Shown: positions 1 through 7,668 of the stretch, in pieces
Layout of the letters: every line of letters starts with the position of its first letter
How positions within the stretch are numbered: the first letter of the stretch is position 1
From: Bacteroidota bacterium
Lineage (GTDB): Bacteria; Bacteroidota; Bacteroidia; Flavobacteriales_F; PHOS-HE28
Assembly (NCBI GenBank): GCA_014584605.1
Contig: JACTMO010000037.1
Span: 1-37,151, forward strand
DNA: 37,151 bases
Direction: 5' to 3'
The notes under the pieces: generated by a model
The model's input: the letters and a program-made list of their open reading frames with translations, nothing else
The model's database searches: none
Told to the model about the DNA's origin: nothing
Position numbers and translations under genes: made by a program

Positions 1-660
1 CCTGAAGATGTGCTCGCACGGTTGCCCTTCGTACTCGGTGATGAACCCGCTGCACAGGAACTTGCCATCGGGTTGCTGCTCTATCTCGTAGATGGGGCCG
101 TTGGCGTTGCGGTGGTGGGCCGTGGTGTCCAGTCGACCCGTGTTGAGGTACCAAACCAGTTTGTGCGGACCTGTGAAACCATGCGCCGTATCGTAAAGGA
201 GATGGCTCCCACATGTGAGGAGACTTCCGTCAGGATAAACATAGAAGTCCCCGATCGTTAATGGCACGGATAAGGGATCAAAGACCATGTTGAAGGCCGA
301 GTCCAAAGAACCATCGAACCATAGGCGGCGCATGCCCGTTCCATTGATCGCGTACACCCGGTCGGTCCAACGTTGTATCCGGCCCCCCATCAATGGGAAC
401 GGGGCAAAAGCCATATCCCTGGTCCCCTCCGGGGTCAACCGAGCACCCGCACGTACGGTCCACTGATCATCCCAAGGGAATCGAATTTGCCCCGAGATGA
501 TCAGATCACCATCGTCAAGTACGACAAGGCCATTGACGTTCTGATGCATGATATCCGTGCGGAAAGTGGTATCAAGATCAAAGGGTTGCTGGGCATTGCC
601 CGGCTTGGCGACCAACGTCGCCAAGCCGAGCTGCAGCCCTATGCGCAATGCGCCTCTCAT
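1..660 (-). CDS. Delta-60 repeat secreted protein, C-terminal part cut by left edge
   Basis: The minus frame is open from ATG at 660 to base 1 (220 codons) and continues outside the window. The N-terminus looks like a signal peptide (MRGALRIGLQLGLATLVAKP, cleavage near GNAQQ). The mature part starts with FDLDTTF and contains repeated units such as VNGLVVLDDGDLIISGQ, VYPDGSLLTCG and IEQQPDGKFLCSG. These match the pattern of delta-60 / DUF5122 beta-propeller-like repeats found in large secreted bacterial proteins. The start codon overlaps the stop of the upstream T9SS protein as ATGA (657-660), so the two are translationally coupled. Function is not known; a surface or secreted role is inferred from the signal peptide and the neighbour. 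A C-terminal sorting domain would lie outside the window and cannot be checked. Confidence 0.8.
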   Translation of the reverse strand, partial: MRGALRIGLQLGLATLVAKPGNAQQPFDLDTTFRTDIMHQNVNGLVVLDDGDLIISGQIRFPWDDQWTVRAGARLTPEGTRDMAFAPFPLMGGRIQRWTDRVYAINGTGMRRLWFDGSLDSAFNMVFDPLSVPLTIGDFYVYPDGSLLTCGSHLLYDTAHGFTGPHKLVWYLNTGRLDTTAHHRNANGPIYEIEQQPDGKFLCSGFITEYEGQPCEHIFR

Positions 661-3600
661 GGCTGAACGATCACGATCACCCGTTCGGTGGCCAAAACCT
701 CATCCCTGACGACCAGTGCAACGGAGTACACACCCGGTTGGGCATGCCTTACGTCCCACACGAATTGGCCACGCAACGCCGTCAATTGCCGTTGTTCCAA
801 GCGCCTGCCAGTAACGTCCGTCACCAGCAACCACGCACCCTTTGTGTCACCAACGGTGTAATCGACAGCGACCCAAGCACTCGCAGGGTTCGGATGCACA
901 AAAAGCACGTGCGCAGGCGTCTCGTGTTCCATAGGCGTGGCCTCCATCATCCTCGGACCGATCTCACCACCGGTGAGCGGTGCCACACAACGCCCGTAAG
1001 CAAAGCACAGCAGGTTCTGCGCCCATAAACCGGGTTTGTCCTGTGCTCCGTCAATTATGGCTTCCAACGCATCCACTTCGGCCGTTGTAAGTTCAGCCAG
1101 GGTGCGACCAGCAACGGCAACTTGCTGGCAGAACGCGATCACATCCAGCATACGTTGGCGCTCCAGCACGTCAGCTCCCTTCAACTCGTGCTCCACCGTA
1201 ATGTTCTCCACCAGCGCAGTGGCGGCGGTATGGTTGCCCTGTTGCAGGTAGGTGAGCGCTTCAGCATACCGCGCGGCCGGTGTGCGCAGTTGCTGCCAGC
1301 CCCAGCGCAAGCTGTCCACGTCCTCGTAGGTGGTATCCGCGCGGAAATGATCGAGCAGGTCGTGAGTATGCTGGGTCATGGACGCGTGATAATACGCCAT
1401 GGTGCCGTGCAAAGTGGTGCGGTAGGTTTTCTCCTCCCAGCTTGCAACCACACTGTTGTACAGATAGCCGGGCAGCGGATGTCCGCTCTCTTCCTGCAGC
1501 CAATCCATGAACCGCTCCTGTTGCGTGGCCTCCGGGTTGGCGATGAGCACCTCGGCCACCATGGCCTCCGGCATCACGTTCTTGTCCACCATTTCCTTCA
1601 GTGCTTCCACGCTCAGGAACGGGCTCTTGGCCAGCAGGTAGTCGCGCAGTTCCCATGCGTCGCTGGGCCAGGTGCTCATGATCTCCTGCACCACATCGTC
1701 CGTGTTTCCGCCATCAATGAGCTGCTCATACAGGTATCGGGTGTTGCCGTACGCAAGCTTGTCGGCATCCAGGGCGGCCTTCACCTGGCCGGCTTCGGCT
1801 TGGCTGCGCACACCGCGTGGGCTGTAATTGCGGGCGGGGCAAGGATCGCCGATGTACGCTGGCAACTGCTGTTTGGCCACATAACCAGTGGTGTAGCACA
1901 ACGGATCATCAGCGGCGGTCTGCCCGAAGTAGTAGTTCAGCACAGCGTAGGTGCTGGTGCGCTCGTAATCCATCTCCGGGAAGACGCAACTTTGGTCGAA
2001 CACGTTGGCGCCAGGCCGTGTGGGCACGCCGTTGTTCAAGGGCGGGTGGCCCTGGAAGGTGCGCATGGAGTTGAAGGGTTGATCGAACTGTGGGTCTGCT
2101 GCGATCACCTTCCGATCCCAGAAGTTGGTGACATTACCGCTGTTGGTGTTGCACAGCAGTTGCAGCCCCAGCCAATCGCTGCCGCCATTGGTCGTTTCTG
2201 CACAGATGCCTTCACCGATGAACGCCCGTTCGAGCCCAGTGGCCGTGTTGCGGCGTACCACGTCGTTGTGGGCACCGGTGTAACCGGTTACGATGCCTTC
2301 GGTGTATGGATAGGCGCCGCCTTGGTTCAGGGTGTTGTCCTCCAACATGAAGCCGTAGGAGCGCACAGAGTACAATCCGCGGTGGTATTCTTCCCAGTAA
2401 TCCTCATCCGGATTTGTCAACGCCGTCACCACGCTGTTCCCCAACTCGAACGAATTGCGGGTAACGCGGTAGCCCACCACCCCACTGGCGAACACCCCGC
2501 AAACGTTGGCGCTGAAGGTGCTGCGGTCCACCACGAAGGCGCGGGTGGTAAGGCTGGTAAGGGCATGCACGCCGTGGTCCAAGCCGCTGAAGCTGCTGGG
2601 CGTATAGCTGCCCACGGGGCACTCCTGGCCGTATTGCGGGATCACGTTGCACTTCTCGCGCACTTCGTAGTGGGCATCGAGGCTGTAGATGCCGTGGCCG
2701 CGCTCGTGGCTGTTGGTTTCGGTGAGGCGGTCGTTGCGGAAGTCGCAGCCCAGGAAGGGTATGCCGTCCACGTGCCAGAGGTAGGCGTGATGCCTGAAGT
2801 CGAGCGCCACGGGATAGTTATTGTCGATACTGAAGGTGCACTCCCTGAAGCTGCTGCGGTTGCGCACCGGCACTCCGGTGCCGGGCTGGCTTCCTTGGTA
2901 GGGCATGAACTGCACGGCGGTGCGGCAGTTGCGGAAGGTGGTGTTGGTGCAGCGCACCACGCCACCGCTGGTGAAGCCGTTGATGGATCCGCCCAGCCGC
3001 TCGGCAGTGAGGATGCCCACCTCGGCCTTCCACACCTGGGAGTTGAGCAGCACCAGCTCGCCCTGGTAGGTGGGATGGGAGCCACCGTACTGATGCTGCG
3101 TGATGGTGCCGGTGACCTCGATGCCCTTCCAGAGCTCCCCTACGCACGCGGTGGTGAAGGTGCAGTTGGTGCAGGTGAGGCTGGCGCCGGGTTCGATCAC
3201 CAGGGCGGCATCCGCGCTGAAGGCGAAGGTGAGGTCCTGGGCGGTGATGTGAGCGCCAGTGGGGAGGCGCAATTCTTCGCAGATGCGCACCACGGGTTTA
3301 TCACAGAACGGGTTGTCGGTCGGCGTCCAGTTGCCCGCGCCCACAGGTGCGGCATAGGCCACCGTACAGGTCATGTCCTGGAGCTCCTGGCAGCACATGG
3401 GATCGCTCATGCGCTCCAAGGAGGCATCGTTGTGGCCCTGGGCCTGGAGCAGGTGGTAGCGGTCCTGCACGTTATTCCACCCCAGGGAAGGATCCGCGCA
3501 CAGGCTCGCCTGACCCAAGGTAATGGCCTGCGGCAGCCAGGTGGCCGTGTTGGGATCATCCGGTCCGCTCAAGGCGCTGAGCCAGGCGTTGCCCTGGTCG

Positions 3601-4960
3601 TCCGTGCCGGCCACATACAGCGCGAGCCCATTGCCGTCGGGGGCCGGGGCGAGCTCCAGCTCACTGTCCACCGTAGGCAGCAAGGCGATGGTGGGAAAGG
3701 AGTTGACGGTGAGCGTGGCCCAATCGAAATAGCCCAAGTGGTGCAGTCCATCCCAATAGGGCTGGCCATGATCGGCGAGGCTCCGGCACCAATATACCAA
3801 GGCACCATCGGCGGTGAACTCCACCCCTCCGGCACCGGGGTAGGCCACGGTGGTGCCCAGGTTGGTCGGCGCAGGTGGTGCGGTGATGAGCAGGTCGCCG
3901 ATGTGTAGGTTCTCGTGGAAGGTGCGTGGTACGGTGGGCAGTGCGGCGTCGTACGCGGCCACATGCACCAGGAACGCGTTGTAGTCCGGCGGGGGTGGCA
4001 TGACCTGGTCGCTGTACAACGTGATGCTGAAGGCCACGCGCACGGTGCTGCCCACGGCCACGGCCTCCAACTCGCCCTTGGCCACGCGTGGCCGGGCTGT
4101 CGGGTTGAGGACGGCACCGGCCAGATCCACCGGTTGGCTGCCCAGGAGCAGGATGCTGCTGCTCGTGAGTTCGTACCGGGCGATCACCTCACCGCTGGTA
4201 GCAAACAAGAAGGTGCGGCCCGTCGCTTCGGAGCGGACGGCATCCATATGCAGGCAGCGCTCGCCGGCACTCCAGAGGTCGGCGAAAGGTGCGCCGAGGT
4301 CGACCGCGATCGGGTTCGCATAGGGCCATGCGAACATCAGATCGTACCCGGCGGCGTCCAGGTCCGTGTCGTCCAGCACGCGTCCGCGCCGCTCCGGGTC
4401 GTTGGGGAACGCGGGGTTCTGTAGGGTCATGTCGAGCACCGAGACGTGCAGCACCGGATCGGCCTGGGAGCCCGCCACCGCGATGCTGTGGAAGAGATAC
4501 CAATGACCGCATCGACCCGGTACGGGGGCTACGATGAGCTCCGTGCTTCCGGTAAGGAGGCACCCCGCAGTGTTGCCGCAGCCGAGGTCACCTCCTTGGG
4601 CGATGCGATAGCCATTGCGGTCGTACAGGTCTCCGTCCACGGCGAAGAACAGGATGCAGCCCAGGTCGTCCAGCTGAACATAGGCCGATGTGGTGGCCGC
4701 GCCACCGCTGTACTGGTCCGCACCGGCATTGGGATCGTTGGGTTGGGGTAGGGCGAAGATGCTGGCGGGTTCACCCGGGGTCAGCACCACCACCTCGTTC
4801 CCCTGCATCCAGCTGGTCCGCTGGGCCTGGGCGGTGATGGCGCCGGCGATCATCAGGAAAAGGAGCGTTCTACCCCCCCCCCCCTTGTGAACAACGTGTT
4901 GAAACGAATGTAAAACTGGACCAGGACGGGCCGGATGGCAGGGGTTCCAGAGCGTTTCAT
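657..4960 (-). CDS. Giant secreted beta-helix protein with T9SS sorting domain; start split by a G12 tract
   Basis: This is a protein of about 1,430 residues. A hydrophobic segment (LLFLMIAGAITA) with cleavage after AQAQ leads into an N-terminal half with propeller-like or jelly-roll-like character. A middle region follows with parallel beta-helix features (TCTNCTF, RCTNTTFRNC, LLNSQVWKAEVGI). Next comes an alpha-helical stretch of about 200 residues, and the last 85 or so residues are a typical type A T9SS sorting domain (VHPNPASAWVAVDY, TDVTGRRLEQRQL, GVYSVALV). The protein is probably exported through T9SS and bound to or released from the cell surface. The best start is ATG at 4960 (MKRSGT...), 19 bases after a TACCTTCG promoter element. 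That start is in frame with the body only if the G tract at 4873-4884 has 10 or 13 G, and 12 are present. The downstream frame is also open without a break up to 5048, but that start lies upstream of the promoter element. No enzymatic motif was recognised. Confidence 0.75.
4873..4884 (-). repeat. Homopolymer tract of 12 G (minus strand)
   Basis: Twelve consecutive C on the plus strand read as G12 in the gene. The tract lies between the likely start codon (4960) and the hydrophobic core of the signal peptide. With G12 the frame from ATG 4960 ends at a TGA shortly after the tract. With G11 it ends at a TAG directly after it. With G10 or G13 it joins the long frame. Such tracts slip during replication and are a common basis of on/off switching; they are also a common place for sequencing error. 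Confidence 0.9.
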
Positions 4961-4979
4961 GATGAGCGGTGTTGTGATC

Positions 4980-4987
4980 CGAAGGTA
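4980..4987 (-). promoter_or_regulatory. -7 promoter element of the T9SS protein operon
   Basis: TACCTTCG on the minus strand resembles the Bacteroidota -7 consensus TAnnTTTG with one mismatch, 19 bases before ATG 4960. No clear -33 TTTG was seen. The element favours 4960 over 5048 as the start of the downstream gene. Confidence 0.45.
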
Positions 4988-5066
4988 CAATGATCGGAGC
5001 TTTCACCCGGCACCCGACCTTTGATCCCATCGAATGTTCGGCATTCATCTACCGGTCCGGTGAACC

Positions 5067-5465
5067 ATGGCGAAGAAGGGAAGCCCCGATCGCAGATCGT
5101 CCGCACGCAAGCAGGTCCGCGACGGAGCCGTGCAGCAGCGCGACTTCTTCGCCGACGTGATGGACGTGGTGCGCGAGGTGCCTGCGGGCCGGGTGACCAG
5201 CTACGGCGCCATCGCCCGCTACCTGGGTTCGGCACGAAGCGCGCGCCTGGTGGGCTACTGCATGAACAACGCACACGCGGCAAGGCCGCCTGTGCCCGCC
5301 CACCGCGTGGTGAACCGCAGCGGACTGCTCACCGGCAAGCATCATTTCGGGTCGCCGATGCGCATGCAGGAACTGCTTGAAGCGGAGGGTGTGCGCGTGC
5401 GGAACGACCAGGTGCTGGACTTCCACGCCCGCTTTTGGGACCCGTCGGAGCACCTCGGTCCCTGA
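5067..5465 (+). CDS. Alkyltransferase-like protein (MGMT family, no active cysteine)
   Basis: This 132-residue protein has the DNA-binding domain of O6-alkylguanine-DNA alkyltransferases. It shows the helix-turn-helix region (VPAGRVTSYGAIARYLG, residues 38-54), the SARSARLVGYCM segment, and VPAHRVVNRSG at 76-86. In true MGMT/Ogt the motif is PCHR; here residue 78 is alanine (PAHR), so direct alkyl transfer is not possible. Proteins of this kind (ATL) bind alkylated guanine and hand it to nucleotide excision repair in the families that have been studied; that role here is inferred. The C-terminus ends FHARFWDPSEHLGP. It is divergent from the T9SS gene and about 57 bases upstream of the next plus-strand gene. 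No convincing promoter was identified for it. Confidence 0.88.
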   Translation: MAKKGSPDRRSSARKQVRDGAVQQRDFFADVMDVVREVPAGRVTSYGAIARYLGSARSARLVGYCMNNAHAARPPVPAHRVVNRSGLLTGKHHFGSPMRMQELLEAEGVRVRNDQVLDFHARFWDPSEHLGP

Positions 5466-5493
5466 TACGTACGGACCTTTCGCTTGGACCGCT

Positions 5494-5501
5494 TACCTTC
5501 A
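5494..5501 (+). promoter_or_regulatory. -7 promoter element of the STAS-like gene
   Basis: TACCTTCA lies 21 bases upstream of ATG 5523 and approximates TAnnTTTG. It lies downstream of the alkyltransferase-like gene stop, so the STAS-like gene may have its own transcript. Confidence 0.4.
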
Positions 5502-5522
5502 TGCTGCCAAAGCACGGATGCC

Positions 5523-5954
5523 ATGGTGGTGAGGGTGGAACATGACGATGCGGATGCCCGCATTGAGGTGCTGCCGGAACTGAACCTGGTCCGGCTCACT
5601 TGGAAGGCCCCCCTACCCGGCACGAAGTACCGGGCGATCATGATGGACCTGCTGGACACCGTGCGCCGTCATGGTGTCAAGCACTGGCTCAGCGACGGGC
5701 GCTGCATGGGGCCGATCCTGTTCGCCGATCAGTCGTGGACCATGCAGGAGTTCGTGCCCCGGTTGATCGAGGTGGGGGTGGAGCGCGTTGCCATCGTGAG
5801 CAGCGAGGATGTGCTGAACAAGATCGCCGTGGACCGCATGGTGAACGCCACTCCGGCGGATGTGCCGTACAGCATCGCCTTCTTCGAGGACCCGTCCATC
5901 GCCCAGCTGTGGCTGATGGACCGGAGCAACACGCACAGTGTGGTGGGCCGGTGA
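5523..5954 (+). CDS. Small STAS/SpoIIAA-like protein
   Basis: The protein has 143 residues and no signal peptide. An early strand pattern (IEVLPELNLVRLTWKAPLPG) is followed by a helix (YRAIMMDLLDTVRRHGVKHWL), then LSDGRCMGPILFADQSWTMQEFVPRLIEVGVERVAIVSSEDV in outline. This fits the alternating strand/helix fold of SpoIIAA/STAS- or SEC14-like proteins common in Bacteroidota, which are annotated as hypothetical. The conserved Ser and Asp near LSDGR could mark a ligand or phosphorylation site, but this is inference. ATG 5523 was chosen because it follows the promoter-like element at 5494; a TTG start at 5484 would add 13 unlikely residues that overlap that element. The cellular role is unknown. 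Confidence 0.7.
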   Translation: MVVRVEHDDADARIEVLPELNLVRLTWKAPLPGTKYRAIMMDLLDTVRRHGVKHWLSDGRCMGPILFADQSWTMQEFVPRLIEVGVERVAIVSSEDVLNKIAVDRMVNATPADVPYSIAFFEDPSIAQLWLMDRSNTHSVVGR

Positions 5955-6252
5955 CCCGGCAGGGCTTTCGGATCTTGCTCATGCGCCTGGCGGCACATCC
6001 GAGGGTAGGTATGGAACTTCGGATGGGCGCTGATGGACACGGATCATGAGGGATGGCATGACCAGCCCTATGGAGGTCGCAGCCAGGAGTTCATGGGGAA
6101 CGGCCCCTCCGCATCCATCGGTGTGGACCCGTGGTTGTCATGCCGGGAACCGCACGCCATAGGGCGTGCAAGACCCGATGGCCCGGGTGACCCGGATGCC
6201 CCCCTGCTCAGGCCTTAATTTCGCGCCGGGGACCAACCGTCCTTTCACCGCC
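5955..6252 (+). other. Intergenic region, 298 bases
   Basis: No credible coding frame. It holds a 7-bp hairpin (GCACGCC 6152-6158, loop ATAG, GGCGTGC 6163-6169) without a T run, which could end the upstream transcript, and the promoter element of mrp at 6216. The rest shows no recognisable structure. Confidence 0.5.
6216..6223 (+). promoter_or_regulatory. -7 promoter element of mrp
   Basis: TAATTTCG lies 29 bases before ATG 6253, close to the TAnnTTTG consensus. It would drive mrp and the NifU-like gene 3 bases after it. Confidence 0.45.
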
Positions 6253-7317
6253 ATGCCCATCACCGAAGAAGCCATCCAAGCGGCGCTCGCCCGCGTGATC
6301 GAACCCGACCTCAAGAAGGACATCCTGACCCTGGACCTGGTGCGCGAGGTGGTGGTGGACGACAACACCGTACACGTCACCGTGGAGGTGAGCAACCCCG
6401 CGTTGCACGGCCGCAAGCGGATGGAGGAGGCGGTGACCTTCCAGCTCGGCCAGGCGTTGGGCCCGGAGGTGGCCGTGCGGGTGACCGTGAACCCGCTGAG
6501 CGGGGAGCGGGCCAACATGCGGAAGGTGCTGCCCGGGGTGAAGTGGATCGTGGCCGTGGCCAGCGGAAAGGGCGGCGTGGGCAAGAGCACCATCACCGCC
6601 AACCTGGCCGTGGGGTTCGCGGCGCGCGGGCTACGCGTGGGCCTGGTGGACGCCGACATCCACGGGCCCAGCATGCCGCTGATGTTCGATGTGCTGAAGG
6701 AGCGGCCCCGCACCGTTGACCGCAACGGCAAGCCCATGATCGTGCCGGTGGAGGCCCACGGCGTGAAGCTGTTGAGCATCGGTTTCTTCGCGGATCCCTC
6801 GCAGGCCATCGCCTGGCGGGGACCCATGGCCAGCAAGGCCCTGGAGCAGTTATTCAAGGATGCCGACTGGGGCGAGCTCGACCTGCTGCTCGTGGACCTG
6901 CCGCCGGGCACCAGCGACATCCACCTCAGCCTGGTACAGGCCGTGCCCCTCACCGGCGCCCTCATCGTGAGCACGCCGCAGCCCGTGGCCCTGGCCGATG
7001 CCCGCAAGGGGGTGGGCTTCTTCCAGCTCCCCAGCGTGAACGTGCCGGTGCTGGGCATCGTGGAGAACATGGCCTGGTTCACCCCGGCCGAGCTGCCCGG
7101 GAACCGCTACCACATCTTCGGCAAGGGGGGCGCCCGGGCCCTGGCCGCCGAGCTCGGGGTGCCCTTCCTCGGGGAGGTCCCCCTGGTGCAGAGCATCCGC
7201 GAGGCCGGCGATGTGGGGCGCCCCGCCGTGCTCCAGCAGGGTACGCCCAGTGCGGCCGCCTTCCACGAACTTTGCGCGGCCGTGCTGGAGCAGCTCCACC
7301 AACCCGTCACCGTTTGA
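6253..7317 (+). CDS. mrp: Mrp/ApbC-type P-loop ATPase, iron-sulfur carrier
   Basis: The protein has 354 residues. An N-terminal MIP18/DUF59 domain (about 1-80) is followed by a deviant Walker A SGKGGVGKST (104-113), a Walker B-like DADIHGPSMP segment, DLPPGTSDIHLSL and the ENMAWFTPAELP region. Mrp/Nbp35-like ATPases carry and deliver Fe-S clusters. This protein contains a single cysteine (ELCAAV near the end) and lacks the CxxC pair that holds the bridging cluster in many family members. Its cluster role therefore depends on relatives in its own clade or on a partner. It lies 3 bases before a NifU-type protein and upstream of korAB, an Fe-S enzyme, which supports a cluster-assembly function. 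ATG 6253 starts directly at the DUF59 domain; longer starts run through the promoter. Confidence 0.92.
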   Translation: MPITEEAIQAALARVIEPDLKKDILTLDLVREVVVDDNTVHVTVEVSNPALHGRKRMEEAVTFQLGQALGPEVAVRVTVNPLSGERANMRKVLPGVKWIVAVASGKGGVGKSTITANLAVGFAARGLRVGLVDADIHGPSMPLMFDVLKERPRTVDRNGKPMIVPVEAHGVKLLSIGFFADPSQAIAWRGPMASKALEQLFKDADWGELDLLLVDLPPGTSDIHLSLVQAVPLTGALIVSTPQPVALADARKGVGFFQLPSVNVPVLGIVENMAWFTPAELPGNRYHIFGKGGARALAAELGVPFLGEVPLVQSIREAGDVGRPAVLQQGTPSAAAFHELCAAVLEQLHQPVTV

Positions 7318-7320
7318 CGC

Positions 7321-7584
7321 ATGACCCGCCCCACCGACCCGCAGTTGGAGCAGCGCGTCCAGGATGCGCTCAGCGACCTGCGCCCTTTCCTGGAAGCGGA
7401 CGGGGGTGACATCACCCTGGAGGAGATCACCGCGGAGGGCGTGGTGCGCGTGCGCCTTCATGGGGCCTGTCGCGGTTGTGCCATGAGCCCCATGACCATG
7501 AAGGCCGGCGTGGAGGAGGCCATCAAGCGCGTGGCCCCGGAGATCCGCAGCGTGGAGGCGGTGAACATGGGCCAGGCGGTGTGA
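7321..7584 (+). CDS. NifU C-terminal domain protein (Fe-S scaffold/carrier)
   Basis: An 87-residue protein consisting only of the NifU-like/Nfu domain. It has LRPFLEADGGDITL (20-33) and the cluster-binding CxxC in GACRGCAMSP (Cys50, Cys53). Nfu proteins bind a [4Fe-4S] cluster across a dimer and pass it to apo-enzymes. The gene begins 3 bases after the mrp stop, so both are one transcription unit; the pair is probably a carrier/ATPase couple. The likely customers just downstream are the ferredoxin oxidoreductase subunits, but this is inferred from position only. Confidence 0.92.
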   Translation: MTRPTDPQLEQRVQDALSDLRPFLEADGGDITLEEITAEGVVRVRLHGACRGCAMSPMTMKAGVEEAIKRVAPEIRSVEAVNMGQAV

Positions 7585-7612
7585 TGCGGGGGGCCTCCGC
7601 GCCCGGCCCTGG

Positions 7613-7630
7613 CCCTGACCGCGATCAGGG
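7613..7630 (+). terminator. Possible hairpin after the mrp-nfu unit
   Basis: CCCTGA (7613-7618) pairs with TCAGGG (7625-7630) around a 6-base loop. There is no T run, so termination is uncertain. Confidence 0.3.
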
Positions 7631-7649
7631 ACCGCCGACCCCCCACCCG

Positions 7650-7657
7650 TACCTTCG
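7650..7657 (+). promoter_or_regulatory. -7 promoter element of korA
   Basis: TACCTTCG lies 11 bases upstream of ATG 7669, giving a short 5' leader for the korAB transcript. It matches TAnnTTTG except for one base. Confidence 0.45.
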
Positions 7658-7668
7658 CGACACCTTTC

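Noticed and set aside
1122..3908. 928-codon plus frame opposite the T9SS protein
   Set aside because: The minus-strand frame carries a sorting domain and beta-helix motifs; the plus frame has none.
4961..5048. Upstream start (5048) for the T9SS protein
   Set aside because: It precedes the TACCTTCG element and adds a non-signal-like, Cys/His/Pro-rich sequence overlapping the divergent gene's promoter space.
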